From Nostoc foliaceum FACHB-393 (lineage in GTDB: Bacteria > Cyanobacteriota > Cyanobacteriia > Cyanobacteriales > Nostocaceae), in assembly GCF_014698505.1 (NCBI RefSeq), contig NZ_JACJTD010000017.1:1-64000 (forward strand): a DNA stretch of 64,000 nucleotides, written 5' to 3'. The notes below the pieces were generated by a model. The model made no database searches and was not told where the DNA came from. It worked only from the letters and a program-made list of their open reading frames with translations. Below are positions 17,143 through 28,076 of this stretch, piece after piece. The position numbers and the translations under genes were made by a program. Within the stretch, counting starts at the first letter, position 1, and every line of letters starts with the position of its first letter.

Positions 17143-19626
17143 TTAAAATCTTTCGCCAATACCGAAATTAATCCGGCTATCACCGTCATCGTTGATACCG
17201 TAGTCAATACGAATTGGCCCCAGTGGAGACTGGACGCGAACACCGAGACCATAGCCGTAGCCACTCCCGTTCTTATTGAGCACTTCAGCTGCCTGGGTAC
17301 TAGTTCCCAGGTCACTGCCAATATCAAAAAATAGTGCGCCGCTGACTACTGAAAAAACTGGGAACCGATACTCAACTGATGCTTGCACATAAGAGCGTCC
17401 ACTACCTAATGCTCCTTCTTCATAACCGCGAACGGAGTTGCTACCACCAATGGTAAAGGCTTCGTAGGGAGGCAAGTCACCGAGGATGGTTCCTGCTTGC
17501 AGATTAAATGCTAAGGTTTGTGCGCCTTTGCTGAGGCTAATCAATTGGACGGGTAAATATTGGCTGTAGCTACCCCGCAATCTGGTAAGTAAAATGTTGC
17601 CTTGTCCTATAGGCACCGACTGATCTACACCAAAGCGGAGATAAGAACCGCTAGTGGGTTGCAAAGGGTTATTACGGAGATCGCGCTGTGCACCTAATTG
17701 CAATAGCACTAAATCGTCTTCACCTGAACCAGAGAAGCTAAGTGGAATTTCGCCGCTGGTGCGGTTCCCATTATCGTCAAAAACCGCTCCTGTTCTTCTG
17801 AGGTTACCATCGGCATCACGGGCAGAAACTCTTTGATACTGGAAACCGGCTGAGGCTGTCCATACTGAACTTTGGTAAGGATTAGCGGAAAGGGGACGGG
17901 TAAAGGTGACACCGCCACCTAGACGGAGAATGCGGGGGCGATCGCCTTCATCTGTTTGCCCCTCTTGAAATGTCCTAATATCTTGATCTTTGCCATCAAA
18001 GATCAACGAAATGGAACTCCGGCGAAAAAGATTGGTTGTGTAGGAAGTCCGGTAAGGATCTCCCGCAATCCAGGGGTCTGTAAACCGCACGTCAAACAGA
18101 AGTTCCCGTTCTCCCACTTGTACTTCCGCTCCCAGTTTTTGGTTCCTACCGTTCAGGTTTTGCTGTTGATAGCTAACTGTTCCGAAAAGTCCGCTAGCAG
18201 AACTAATCCCTGCCCCAGCTGCAATAGAACCACTGCTGCGTTCAGCTACATTGACTACTACATCCACTTTGCTAGGGTCAGTACCAGGGTCAAGGGACAC
18301 ATTCACATCTTCAAACAGTCCCAGTCCATACACGCGCTGTAGGTCTTTTTGCACTGTGTTGCGATTGAATACTTGTCCTGGCTTCAACTCCAATTCTCGT
18401 GTAATGATGTAATCCTGTGTGCGTCCCCGAATCGGTTGTCCCTTCTCGTCTGTCTCTTGACCATCTTTATTGCGGAATCGGACTCTAATGTTTTCTACTA
18501 CACCTTCTGCTACTTGTAAGGTAACAACTCCGTTTTCAGAGACTTGTGGTGCTCCAATCACGTTAGCTAGCACATAACCTTGGTCTTGATACCGTTTGTT
18601 TAACTGCTTGATGCCTTCTTGTAAGTCACGCAAGTTGAGGATTTTGCCATACTGCTCCCGAAATACTTCATCCACTGTATTAGCTGGGAGTACGGAGGCA
18701 ACACCAGTGCCAGGATTGGCTTGCACTTCAACTTTGCTCAGGACGGGGTTAGGCTGTACAACAAAGCTCACCCGCACTCCCAAAGGGGTATCTTCTGGCG
18801 CTGCTTGAACATTGGAGAAGAAGCCAGTACCAAAGATGGCGTTAATATCTTCTTGCAGTTGGCTGCGGGTTGTCGTTCGCCCTGGTTGGGTACGAATTAC
18901 TCTGTAAACTTGGTCTTCCAATTCTGGTGGTAGTTGCCCAGCTTGCGATCTAACTACTACTTCCGATACCAGTACGCGGGGGTCATTGGCTTCTGGGGCT
19001 GCGTTGGGTTGAGTGTCTCCCGGAGTTGTCGGCGGGTTAACATTCTGGGGACTGGGAGTAGTGCCTGGGCTTGGGGCAGGTGTTCGTTGTTGACCATCGG
19101 GCAATGGAAGATCAGGAGCGGTAGATGGTTCGGGAGTTGTAGGTAATAAAGGTTCCGTTGTTGGTGGATTGACATTTTCTGGGACTGGAGTAGTCTCAAG
19201 AGTTGGAGAAGGCGTTGGTTGTTGAATTTCTGGCGGTGGAATGTCTGGAGACGGAGACGGCTGTTGAGTAGGGCTAGGATCTATTTGAGAGGTTTGTGCC
19301 GTTGTTGACGTTGTGGAGATTGGCACTATTACTTCTGGTGCCGCGTAGGCGTAGCCCGCCGCAGGCATCGCTGCTGGATTGGCAGGGTAAACTGCGACAA
19401 TGCGCGATTTATCCGCCTCCATAACCCCTGTGGAATTAGTCCGAGATTCTATAATTTTACTAGAGTCACCCTGACCAGTGTCCTTTTCTGGCTGCTGATT
19501 AGTTTCTAGTGTCAAAACTTCTGTTGTCTGTTTTGAACTGTTGGCGGTTTCTGCATTTGCACTCAATGAACCGCCCAAAGGGGCTGCAATTGCTACTACT
19601 GCTAGCAATACGGGAGATAAACGCAT
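17143..19626 (-). CDS. bamA: Outer membrane assembly protein Omp85/BamA (chloroplast Toc75-like type)
   Basis: 827 residues. Signal peptide MRLSPVLLAVVAIAAPLGGSLSANA is followed by a long low-complexity region rich in Pro, Thr and Ser (about 100-215, PSPTQQPSPSPDIPPP). Three POTRA domains follow (about 217-455: VLVSEVVVRSQAGQLP..., VRVSFVVQPNPVLSKVEVQ..., GVVENIRVRF...), then a 16-strand beta-barrel ending GPIRIDYGINDDGDSRINFGIGERF with a C-terminal Phe. It folds beta-barrel proteins into the outer membrane. Residues 86-95 (AMPAAGYAYA) are encoded by a copy of a mobile palindromic repeat (see 19343-19371). First gene of the omp85-lpxC-fabZ-lpxA-lpxB block. Confidence 0.96.
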   Translation of the reverse strand: MRLSPVLLAVVAIAAPLGGSLSANAETANSSKQTTEVLTLETNQQPEKDTGQGDSSKIIESRTNSTGVMEADKSRIVAVYPANPAAMPAAGYAYAAPEVIVPISTTSTTAQTSQIDPSPTQQPSPSPDIPPPEIQQPTPSPTLETTPVPENVNPPTTEPLLPTTPEPSTAPDLPLPDGQQRTPAPSPGTTPSPQNVNPPTTPGDTQPNAAPEANDPRVLVSEVVVRSQAGQLPPELEDQVYRVIRTQPGRTTTRSQLQEDINAIFGTGFFSNVQAAPEDTPLGVRVSFVVQPNPVLSKVEVQANPGTGVASVLPANTVDEVFREQYGKILNLRDLQEGIKQLNKRYQDQGYVLANVIGAPQVSENGVVTLQVAEGVVENIRVRFRNKDGQETDEKGQPIRGRTQDYIITRELELKPGQVFNRNTVQKDLQRVYGLGLFEDVNVSLDPGTDPSKVDVVVNVAERSSGSIAAGAGISSASGLFGTVSYQQQNLNGRNQKLGAEVQVGERELLFDVRFTDPWIAGDPYRTSYTTNLFRRSSISLIFDGKDQDIRTFQEGQTDEGDRPRILRLGGGVTFTRPLSANPYQSSVWTASAGFQYQRVSARDADGNLRRTGAVFDDNGNRTSGEIPLSFSGSGEDDLVLLQLGAQRDLRNNPLQPTSGSYLRFGVDQSVPIGQGNILLTRLRGSYSQYLPVQLISLSKGAQTLAFNLQAGTILGDLPPYEAFTIGGSNSVRGYEEGALGSGRSYVQASVEYRFPVFSVVSGALFFDIGSDLGTSTQAAEVLNKNGSGYGYGLGVRVQSPLGPIRIDYGINDDGDSRINFGIGERF
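19343..19371 (-). repeat. 29-bp palindromic repeat inserted in frame in omp85
   Basis: Read on the minus strand it matches 36961-36989 with a single mismatch in 29 and 34370-34398 with a few more. In omp85 it encodes AMPAAGYAYA in the disordered region after the signal peptide. Confidence 0.85.
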
Positions 19627-19740
19627 TTTACTTATGATTCCTCTTCACGACCACACACACACCATCACAAGGCAATAATGCCCTCATGCCAAAGGTAAAA
19701 CTCAAAACATAATTTTTTTCTTTTGCTTTTTTACTTTACA

Positions 19741-19767
19741 AGGCAAAAGGCAAAAGGCAAAAGGCAA
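19741..19767. repeat. Short tandem repeat (GGCAAAA)x4
   Basis: Four tandem GGCAAAA heptamers between purC and omp85. Confidence 0.85.
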
Positions 19768-19802
19768 ATATAATTCCTTCTTACCTTTTGGTTTTTACCT
19801 GT

Positions 19803-20540
19803 TTAACTTGTAGTTTCTACTGCTTTTAGCACTCTTTGTAAAACCTCCTGGTAGGCATCCTCTACATTTCCTAAGTCTCGGCGAAAGCGATCTTTGTCCA
19901 TTACCCGCCGATTTGAGTCCTCTTCTGCGATATCCCACAAACGGCACGTGTCGGGGCTAATTTCGTCTGCCAAGAGCAACTGCTGTCGTGAGTCCAAACC
20001 AAACTCTAGTTTGAAGTCTACTAGGGTAATACCGCACCGCTGCCAAAAGTTATTGAGAAATTCGTTGATTTGCAATGCTAGATGAGTAATTGCGTCTACT
20101 TGTTCCGCAGTAGCTAGTTCTAGCAGGTAAAGGCGATCGCGTGTCAACAAAGGATCTCCTAACTGATCGTTTTTGTAATAAAACTCAACCAAAGGCTGTT
20201 TCAGAATTGTACCCACTGGTAACCCTGTTTGCTGACACAGACTGCCAGCAGCTATATTTCTGATAACTACTTCTAAGGGTAAAATCTTTACTGCTTTAAC
20301 CCGCATCTGATTCGGGGTAGGACTGTCAATAAAGTGAGTCTTTATACCATTTGCCTCCAACTGTTTAAAAAGCTGGCTGGAAATGCTACAATTAATTTTT
20401 CCTTTCCCTTGAATACTGCCACGCTTTTGGGCGTTAAACGCCGTGGCATCGTCTTTAAAATCGGCCAACAAGACTTCGGGATCGTCCGTTGTATAGAGAA
20501 TTTTTGCTTTGCCTTCGTATAACTTGGAATTAACAGACAT
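19803..20540 (-). CDS. purC: SAICAR synthase
   Basis: 245 residues: phosphoribosylaminoimidazole-succinocarboxamide synthase of purine synthesis, joining CAIR and aspartate with ATP. KLYEGKAKILYTTDDPEVLLADFKDDATAFN carries the ATP-binding N-lobe. GKGKINCSISSQLFKQLEANGIKTHFID, VVIRNIAAGS, LEFGLDSRQQLLLADEISPDTCRLWD and RRVMDKDRFRRDLG complete the signature. It lies upstream of omp85 on the same strand, 176 bases apart. Confidence 0.97.
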   Translation of the reverse strand: MSVNSKLYEGKAKILYTTDDPEVLLADFKDDATAFNAQKRGSIQGKGKINCSISSQLFKQLEANGIKTHFIDSPTPNQMRVKAVKILPLEVVIRNIAAGSLCQQTGLPVGTILKQPLVEFYYKNDQLGDPLLTRDRLYLLELATAEQVDAITHLALQINEFLNNFWQRCGITLVDFKLEFGLDSRQQLLLADEISPDTCRLWDIAEEDSNRRVMDKDRFRRDLGNVEDAYQEVLQRVLKAVETTS

Positions 20541-21201
20541 GGTGGCAGGTAAAGTTTTAGGCGATGGACAAAAGTTGTCCTTTGAGGCTTCACCATTTTA
20601 TCTTTAGTTATTAACTATTAGCCATTGGTGATTATTTAAGAGGGTCTAAGGACGCGGGTAATTGGGCAGAGGTGCAGAGAGGAAAGATTTTCCCTCAGAA
20701 TAACCCGCTCCTTTCTCTATTGACTCTTCTGGGTCAATCGTCAGTAGAAAGCTGCTAGAGATTCACAACTAAATCTCTAACTTTTAACAGACGACAATTG
20801 GCTTTGGTGCATAGTATGTTGACCTCGGTAGTTTCACCTGCAAAAAGTTGTAATTATTTTTGCAAAAACAATTACAAAAATATACGGGTGTGTTTTAATA
20901 GCTTCTAATTCAGGGTTTCGACTGAAGTTAACTACAATTTGAGGTGCATAACTTAAGATGAGAGAAATTAACAACCGGGAGGACAATCAAATATTCTCTT
21001 GAGTTACTTTGACAGAAACTTGTTTTGTAACATTTACAACAAAAGTATTTCAAGCTTCATCTTCTAGTCTCAAAATCTGAATCAACCAATTCCTGCATCA
21101 CTAATTGGAAAAGGAGTTGGATGATTTGATTTCCCCAGTCTGACAAAAGAAAGATTAGGTTAGCTAGTGATTCAGCTTCAGATATTCAAACAGAAGGAGA
21201 G
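20541..21201. other. Divergent intergenic region between purC and the DUF7219-type gene
   Basis: 661 bases with no gene seen. It must hold promoters for purC (minus) and for the plus-strand gene. The 30-base imperfect palindrome at 20848-20877 is its only marked structure. Confidence 0.5.
20848..20877. repeat. 30-base near-perfect palindrome (possible operator)
   Basis: TTGTAATT at 20848-20855 pairs with AATTACAA at 20870-20877, around a perfect TTTTTGCAAAAA core at 20857-20868; only one opposing base pair is mismatched. AT-rich dyads of this kind can be dimeric regulator sites, but the binding protein is unknown. Confidence 0.5.
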
Positions 21202-21486
21202 TTGAATAAATTGGAGAACAAAATAGTGAACAAGGATGATTTTCTCTATCCTCGTGGTCGCTACTACGGTCAAGTAAAGCCAGAAAACTTGGTTTTTAAT
21301 GCAAATCTACAGGAATTTGCCCAACGAGTAAGCTACATTTGCAACCTAGAAACAGGTGGAAAACTACCTCCAGGTGAAGCTTACGAACAAATAAAGGATC
21401 TATGGAAACAGTTGAAGCGCTCAAAAAAAGAGCTAAAAATTGGTGAAGACCCATTTCAGGATGACCAGGGGGAGGTTCAAGGTTAA
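21202..21486 (+). CDS. Small conserved cyanobacterial protein (DUF7219-type)
   Basis: About 94 residues, charged and without membrane segments: DDFLYPRGRYYGQVKPENLVFNANLQEFAQRVSYICNLETGGKLPPGEAYEQIKDLWKQLKRSKKEL. I recognise it as a widespread cyanobacterial family of unknown function (DUF7219 in current naming, from memory). The start is uncertain: TTG 21202 is only two bases from the AAGGAG motif at 21194, so TTG 21211 or GTG 21226 may be the true start. Confidence 0.75.
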   Translation: MNKLENKIVNKDDFLYPRGRYYGQVKPENLVFNANLQEFAQRVSYICNLETGGKLPPGEAYEQIKDLWKQLKRSKKELKIGEDPFQDDQGEVQG

Positions 21487-21539
21487 AGTGGAGACGCAAA
21501 GATGCAGGGACTGATAACTCCTAACTCTTTGACTCAAAA

Positions 21540-24158
21540 CTACTTAGTAAGCATTGCCCAGACACCATCCCACAATTCTGGGGGCGGCGTTTGTTGATAA
21601 TTACGCGCACGTTCTAGGTGGATATCAACAGCTTGGTCTTGGGGTTGGATGCATTTGGCCGCTTCAAAACAGGCGATCGCTTGTGAGAAGTTGCGCGATA
21701 AATAAGCAGCGCGTCCAGTATGATAGTGGAATAAAAACTCTTGGGTTTTGGCATCTAAAGGAGTATTACGATCGCCAATTAACTCGTAGATATTAACTGC
21801 CTGGTGTTTCCCTTTGACTCGGATTTTATCTAACTGGCGCACCCAAATGCGATCGCTGCAAAGCTGGTAAGTAAATTCACTTAAGAGAATATCACAACCA
21901 TAATCCTTAGTTACCGTTTCCAAACGCGAACTCAAATTTACGCCATCTCCAATTACGGTGTAATCCATCCTTTTGCGGGAACCAATATTACCCGAAACCA
22001 CTTCCCCAGAACTAATCCCAATACCAATACGAATTTGTGGCTGGGCCTGGATAATTCGTCGCTGGTTAAATTCCTCTAAGCGTTGCCGCATATCTAACGC
22101 TGACTGCACAGCCCTCCAAGCATGATTTTCTGTCAGCGGTAGCGGCGCTCCAAACACCGCCATTAAAGCATCACCAATAAATTTATCGAGAGTACCCTCG
22201 TAGTTAAAAACCGCCTCCACCATTGTTTCAAAATATTGATTGAGCAGCAATACTACTTCAGCTGCACCGAGATTTTCTGTAAGTGTTGTGTAGCCACGGA
22301 TATCAGAAAATAAGATAGTTACTTCCTTACGCTCACCCACCATCAAAGCATCTTCCCCCAGAGCCATGACTTGTTCGGCTACATGAGGCGTTAGGTAGCG
22401 GGACATGGTAGTTTTCATCCGTTTTTCCTGGCTGATGTCTTCCAGCACTACTAAACCACCTCTGACACCGCCTTCTGGGTTAGTTAGGGGATTAACAGTG
22501 AGATTCGTACTGCGTTCTAATTTTTGCACCTCATCAGCGGTGAGAAACTCAGATTGAGGAGTGAGGGGTAGATTCCAGGGAATGAAAACATTGGGATTAG
22601 TGCGATCGCGCACTGCTAAGATTGAATCTTGATTTCTAAATTTTGATTGTTGAGTCTCACTTTTAACTCCTAACTCCTCACTCTTAACTTGAGAAACTCC
22701 CACTATCAAACTTTGCTCTGGAACATAATGTTTAGCTCCAGTTTTTAAACTATCTTCTAACCGCATTTGAAGATTTTCAATCGGCACAACTTCCCAAACT
22801 AGGCGACCAATCAAATTTTGTTCCCACAAAAGCTTGTTGTTCTTGCTATTAACGTCTTTTATAGGACAACCTAGTAACTCCAGGGCTGCATCATTAATCG
22901 TGACAATTCGTCCTGCCATATCTGTAGAAATCACAGCATCTGAAAGACTTTGTAAAATGTCTTTTTGATACTGTTTTTCTAACAGCACATTTTCAAACAG
23001 GCGAGCATTTTCTAAAGCAACTCCTGCCTGGATATTAAAAGCCCGCATAAACTCTTCATCAGAAGCGCTAAAACTGTTTTGTTGCTTATTAATTAATTGT
23101 GTGACCCCAATTAATTCATTTGCAGAATTAAATACTGGCAAACACAGGATATTGCGAGTTACATACCCAGTTTTTCTATCTGTAGTCGGGTCAAAGCGGG
23201 GGTCTTTATAGGCATCGGAAATATTTAAGGCTTCACCTGTGGAAGCCACATAGCCAGCAATGCCACGGTTAACGGGAATGCGAATTTCTATCAAGTTTGT
23301 GCCATCTGCCGCCGCTGCCACTTTTGTCCAGAGTTCGCTCATCTCCTTACGATATAAAAACAGTGTGCTGCGGTCTGCTTGCATTAAAATTCGAGCTTGC
23401 TCCATAACTATCTGCAAAGTTGCTTCTAAATCGAGACTTTGCCCTAGTGTCTGAGTTGCCCGCAACAAAGCCGTTGCGCCTCGTTGATTGCGAGCTGCTA
23501 CATAAAAAGATTGGCAACTTTCCAGAATAATACCAATAGAAGCAGCGAAGTCTCGAAACCGTTCTTCATCATCAGAATTAAACGGAACATTCCCGGTTTT
23601 ATTAGCCAGTTGCACTACCGCGACAGTCTGGTTTTTGCTACTGATGACAGGCATACATAAAATATTATGTATTTTGTAGCCCATTTGGTTTTCAAGTTCT
23701 GGGCTAAATAAGGGATGAGTATAAGTTTCAGATATATTTAGATATTGACCTGTGCTAGCAACATGACCAGGAATACCTACTGTAATAGGAGTCCGAATTT
23801 CTAAGAATTTTTGGGTATTATCCTGGGGAACTTTAGACCACAGTTGACCTTTGTCATAGTCAACTAAAAAAATAGCTGTGTGTTCTGCTTGCAGGATTTG
23901 ACCAATTTTGAGTGTGATAGCTTCTAGCACCTTCTCCAACATAGTTTCTAGAGCTTCATTATTAATCAGTTCAATGGCTCTAAGAAATTGCTGGAACTCA
24001 GCAGTTATGAAGTCCAATAAGCAAACAAATTCATTAACAGATAAGTCTTTAACACGACGCAGTAGAGCGTGAGTACGATTAACTTGAGTAAGTTCAGTTA
24101 ATGTAGCCAAGACGCTGCCAGGATTGGGGAGTGTCACGTCGCTTCGCTCCGAATTCAA
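21540..24158 (-). CDS. Class III adenylate cyclase, GAF-GAF-PAS-CHD (CyaB type)
   Basis: 872 residues. GAF-A at about 60-215 (KIGQILQAEHTAIFLVD...GYKIHNILCMPV...AVVQLANKTG) and GAF-B at about 235-390 (RILMQADRSTLFLYR...TRNILCLPVFN...VTQLINKQQ) are regulatory. A PAS domain begins near 405 (ILQSLSDAVISTDMAGRIVTINDAALELLG). The catalytic domain at about 605-790 has FSDIRGY (first metal Asp), LDKFIGDALMAVFG (purine-specifying Lys and second metal Asp) and MDYTVIGDGVNLSSRLE, with Thr at the second purine-specificity position as in Anabaena CyaB1. The C-terminus looks like a TPR pair. In the Anabaena homologues the GAF pair binds cAMP and activates the cyclase. The PAS-CHD linker contains a translated tandem repeat (VKSEELGVKSE). 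Confidence 0.95.
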   Translation of the reverse strand: MNSERSDVTLPNPGSVLATLTELTQVNRTHALLRRVKDLSVNEFVCLLDFITAEFQQFLRAIELINNEALETMLEKVLEAITLKIGQILQAEHTAIFLVDYDKGQLWSKVPQDNTQKFLEIRTPITVGIPGHVASTGQYLNISETYTHPLFSPELENQMGYKIHNILCMPVISSKNQTVAVVQLANKTGNVPFNSDDEERFRDFAASIGIILESCQSFYVAARNQRGATALLRATQTLGQSLDLEATLQIVMEQARILMQADRSTLFLYRKEMSELWTKVAAAADGTNLIEIRIPVNRGIAGYVASTGEALNISDAYKDPRFDPTTDRKTGYVTRNILCLPVFNSANELIGVTQLINKQQNSFSASDEEFMRAFNIQAGVALENARLFENVLLEKQYQKDILQSLSDAVISTDMAGRIVTINDAALELLGCPIKDVNSKNNKLLWEQNLIGRLVWEVVPIENLQMRLEDSLKTGAKHYVPEQSLIVGVSQVKSEELGVKSETQQSKFRNQDSILAVRDRTNPNVFIPWNLPLTPQSEFLTADEVQKLERSTNLTVNPLTNPEGGVRGGLVVLEDISQEKRMKTTMSRYLTPHVAEQVMALGEDALMVGERKEVTILFSDIRGYTTLTENLGAAEVVLLLNQYFETMVEAVFNYEGTLDKFIGDALMAVFGAPLPLTENHAWRAVQSALDMRQRLEEFNQRRIIQAQPQIRIGIGISSGEVVSGNIGSRKRMDYTVIGDGVNLSSRLETVTKDYGCDILLSEFTYQLCSDRIWVRQLDKIRVKGKHQAVNIYELIGDRNTPLDAKTQEFLFHYHTGRAAYLSRNFSQAIACFEAAKCIQPQDQAVDIHLERARNYQQTPPPELWDGVWAMLTK

Positions 24159-24296
24159 AATTCAAAATTCAAAATCAATAATCCCCATAAATAAATGGGT
24201 TTATATCATGAGTCTCTTTCAGTCATGGGAATTTTAGATTTTGGGCATGGGGCATGGTTATGTTCTTTGTCCCCCTTGTCTCCCTCATCTCCCGAT

Positions 24297-24316
24297 AGAC
24301 GCGATTAATCGCGTCT
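24297..24316. repeat. 20-bp perfect palindrome
   Basis: AGACGCGATT followed by its exact complement, between the sqdX end and the cyclase start on the minus strand; it is the core of a GTAGAGACGCGATTAATCGCG-type dispersed repeat. Confidence 0.6.
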
Positions 24317-24335
24317 CTACCCATTCCCCACTCCC

Positions 24336-25466
24336 CTATTTTGTCAACTGTTGAGAAAATATCACCTTTTGGTAATAATCTTGTAGCTGTTTGGTGGCAG
24401 ATGGCCAACCCCAACTCTCTGCTTCCTGCCGAGCATTTTGACGGATGATGTCTCGTTGTTGTTTTTGTTCTAAGAGGCGAATAGTAGCAGCGATCGCTCC
24501 TTGAACATCTGCTGTTGGCTCAAAAAGATATCCATTTACACCATCTGTCACAATATCAGGAATTCCCCCAGAACGAGCTGCTACTACCGGACAACCAGCT
24601 GCCATTGCTTCTAGTAGTACTAAGCCTAGTGTTTCTGTACGCGAAGGAAAGATAAAGGCATCAGCACTCGCAAAGGCAGAACCTAATTCTTGCCCCATGA
24701 GATATCCAACAAAATAAGTGTTTGTGCCAGCAAAGTGTTTTTGCAATGCTTGACGGTGGGGCCCATCCCCAACCAATGCCAACCGCGCTTCAGGAATTGC
24801 TTCTAAAATTGGTTTGATGCGCTCAATTTCTTTTTCAGCGGAAAGCCGCCCCACGTAAAGTAGTAATGGACTTTCTGGATGATTTTTTGATAGGCGCGAT
24901 CGCATCTCTACACTAGCTAAATCGGGGTGAAATAACTCAGTATCTACCCCGCGTTGCCATAAATCTACACGTTCAATACCATGTGCTGTCAGTTCCTCCA
25001 CCATTGCTGTCGAGGTACACAGATTTAAAGCTGCTTGATTATGAGCGCCTTTCAGCAGTTCCCAAAGAAAACCTTCCAGCATCCCCAAGCCGTAATGCTG
25101 GAGATATTGGGGTAAATGCGTATGGTAAGACGCTACTAAGGGTATTTTGAGGATTTTGCTATAAAATATCCCAGACAAACCTAAAACTGCTGGATTCACA
25201 ACATGGATAACATCTGGCTTGAACTCTTCTAAGGCGTACCCAATGGCTGGGCGGGGAAGTGCCATTTTCAATTCTGGATACAATGGCAGAGGAAAGCCAG
25301 TAACGCCATAAACTTTAGCGCCTTTGTGTTCTGTGATGCCTCCATCAGGCGCAATCACCAGCACTTGATTACCATTACGCTGTAAATGGTCAACAGTATG
25401 GCGCAGGCGCGTTACAATGCCGTCAACCTTGGGTAAAAAGGTTTCGGTAAATAGAGCAATTCTCAT
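24336..25466 (-). CDS. sqdX: Sulfoquinovosyl diacylglycerol synthase (GT4)
   Basis: 376 residues, GT-B glycosyltransferase. MRIALFTETFLPKVDGIVTRLRHTVDHL is the typical SqdX/GT4 start. SYHTHLPQYLQHYG, WQRGVDTELFHP, LLLYVGRLSAEKEIERIKP and SRTETLGLVLLEAMAAGCPVVAARSGGIPDIV contain the nucleotide-sugar site with the EX7E motif. It transfers sulfoquinovose from UDP-sulfoquinovose to diacylglycerol, making SQDG of thylakoid membranes. Paired with sqdB upstream. Confidence 0.94.
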   Translation of the reverse strand: MRIALFTETFLPKVDGIVTRLRHTVDHLQRNGNQVLVIAPDGGITEHKGAKVYGVTGFPLPLYPELKMALPRPAIGYALEEFKPDVIHVVNPAVLGLSGIFYSKILKIPLVASYHTHLPQYLQHYGLGMLEGFLWELLKGAHNQAALNLCTSTAMVEELTAHGIERVDLWQRGVDTELFHPDLASVEMRSRLSKNHPESPLLLYVGRLSAEKEIERIKPILEAIPEARLALVGDGPHRQALQKHFAGTNTYFVGYLMGQELGSAFASADAFIFPSRTETLGLVLLEAMAAGCPVVAARSGGIPDIVTDGVNGYLFEPTADVQGAIAATIRLLEQKQQRDIIRQNARQEAESWGWPSATKQLQDYYQKVIFSQQLTK

Positions 25467-25500
25467 ATAAAACTATTCAGTACAGGCAAATAATCTCAGC

Positions 25501-25674
25501 TTAAGAATCTATTTTGCTAACAAACACAGAGTAAACTGTCTCCTGCACTGTAATCAATTCTGCACAGCCAGACTTAATGTTTTGCCCCTGCTTTTGTCCA
25601 AAGTCTGAGATGTCCTCGATGTAAGCAGCTAATAGTTGATTACGTAATCTTAAACTGAATAGCGCTTTATGCAT
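25501..25674 (-). CDS. Possible small ORF between sqdB and sqdX
   Basis: 57 codons from an ATG at 25674 (MHKALFSLRLRNQLLAAYIE...) to a TAA at 25501, filling most of the 275-base gap between the two sulfolipid genes in the same direction. Composition looks protein-like but no family is recognised and no clear ribosome-binding site precedes it. It may be a real small gene or chance. Confidence 0.3.
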   Translation of the reverse strand: MHKALFSLRLRNQLLAAYIEDISDFGQKQGQNIKSGCAELITVQETVYSVFVSKIDS

Positions 25675-25741
25675 GATAAATCACAATTAAATAGTCGTCA
25701 TATTGTGCCAAAATATGACGACCATTTTTAAGCCAGTTATC

Positions 25742-26908
<1,167 letters not shown>

Positions 26909-27066
26909 TTACTCGCTGATAGCTAAATCTATCAGGTTTCTGTACCCTCTCAATCATCATTCTGAGAGAGATATGGATTTAGGCATCTGGGGAAGGAGTG
27001 GGGAGACAAGGAGGACAAGGGGAACAAGGGGGACAAAGAAAATAATTATACCCAATACCCAATTCC

Positions 27067-27597
27067 TTAAAACTTGGAAATCTGATACTGCTCGGCAATG
27101 TAATAAAACAAACGATAGTAATTTTGAAATTCTTGGCTCTTGCTTCGTCCCCGCCAGTAGTATTTTACTTGACTATGAATTAGTGTCAGTGTCATCGAAC
27201 CTACTCCTTCATCAACTTCTACAACCATTACCCCAGATACTCCTTGGGCGGTCTGAAAGTTGGAATTTATCTTTTTCGCAGACTTTTGTTCTGTAACAAT
27301 CGAATTTGGTGGCTGCTGACTTGCCCACCCCCGAATTTCCACGGAGTTATCCTGTGGTGAAATAAACGCAATTCCATCATCATTTTCTGGGGCAGCTAAA
27401 GAAGTCCAGTTACTTGGATATGGAAATTCAAAGCCGTAACGAGAGTTACTGTAAGTTTTCCAGGCGATCGCTCCGGCGTTAAAATCATTTGCAGTACAAC
27501 CCCACAGCATTACTAACAGCGCAATAACTCCGCTAACGCTGGCGGCAAACCTATAAATTCTTCGTCCCAAACTACAGGTTTTATTAGCAGTAGCCAT
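27067..27597 (-). CDS. Predicted lipoprotein, PsbP-like fold possible
   Basis: 176 residues. An N-terminal hydrophobic segment (FAASVSGVIALLVMLWGC) ends in a lipobox with Cys near residue 34, so the mature protein should be lipid-anchored. The body (WKTYSNSRYGFEFPYPSNWTSLAAPENDDGIAFISPQ) has the YGFxFxYPxxW start seen in PsbP-like and related domains. The C-terminal YYRLFYYIAEQYQISKF is less typical. The exact role is unknown. Confidence 0.75.
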   Translation of the reverse strand: MATANKTCSLGRRIYRFAASVSGVIALLVMLWGCTANDFNAGAIAWKTYSNSRYGFEFPYPSNWTSLAAPENDDGIAFISPQDNSVEIRGWASQQPPNSIVTEQKSAKKINSNFQTAQGVSGVMVVEVDEGVGSMTLTLIHSQVKYYWRGRSKSQEFQNYYRLFYYIAEQYQISKF

Positions 27598-28076
27598 TTA
27601 CATTACACATTTTGCCAAAGTTACTGATTTTTATAGAAGGCTCTGTATCACTTTTTTCTATGCTGGTGTCATTCGCTGGCATCTCTTGTGGATATCAGTT
27701 GTTTACAACCGGAAAGGTGTTCAACTTTAATCCGCTTACGCTACAAATAGTGAAAAAATAAGCCAACTCAGGCAATCATTAAATTAGCGATCGCTAATTC
27801 ATGTTCTGGTAGAAATCTTAGCTGCTCCCTTAACCAGAAGATCACACACCCAAGTTATTAATTCCTGTTGGTTTTTTAAACAGCTTTGATAAAAGACTTT
27901 TAAGGATATGTGGCAAAAGTGCTGGCCCTGGTAAAAAGACAATACCCAACTGTATTTCCGCCTCTAATGTAAAAAAATGTAACAAAACTAGCGTCAAAAC
28001 GTTTTGCTGTCTTGACAAGCAAGAAAAGAACCGATACCTTGATATTCATACCCGGGTAAGACCGTTAAAGAGTTAT
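27598..28076. other. Divergent intergenic region, no gene seen
   Basis: 479 bases between the lipoprotein gene and the ribbon-helix-helix gene, containing a HIP1 site near 27788. No ORF or RNA recognised; promoter region for both genes. Confidence 0.5.
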
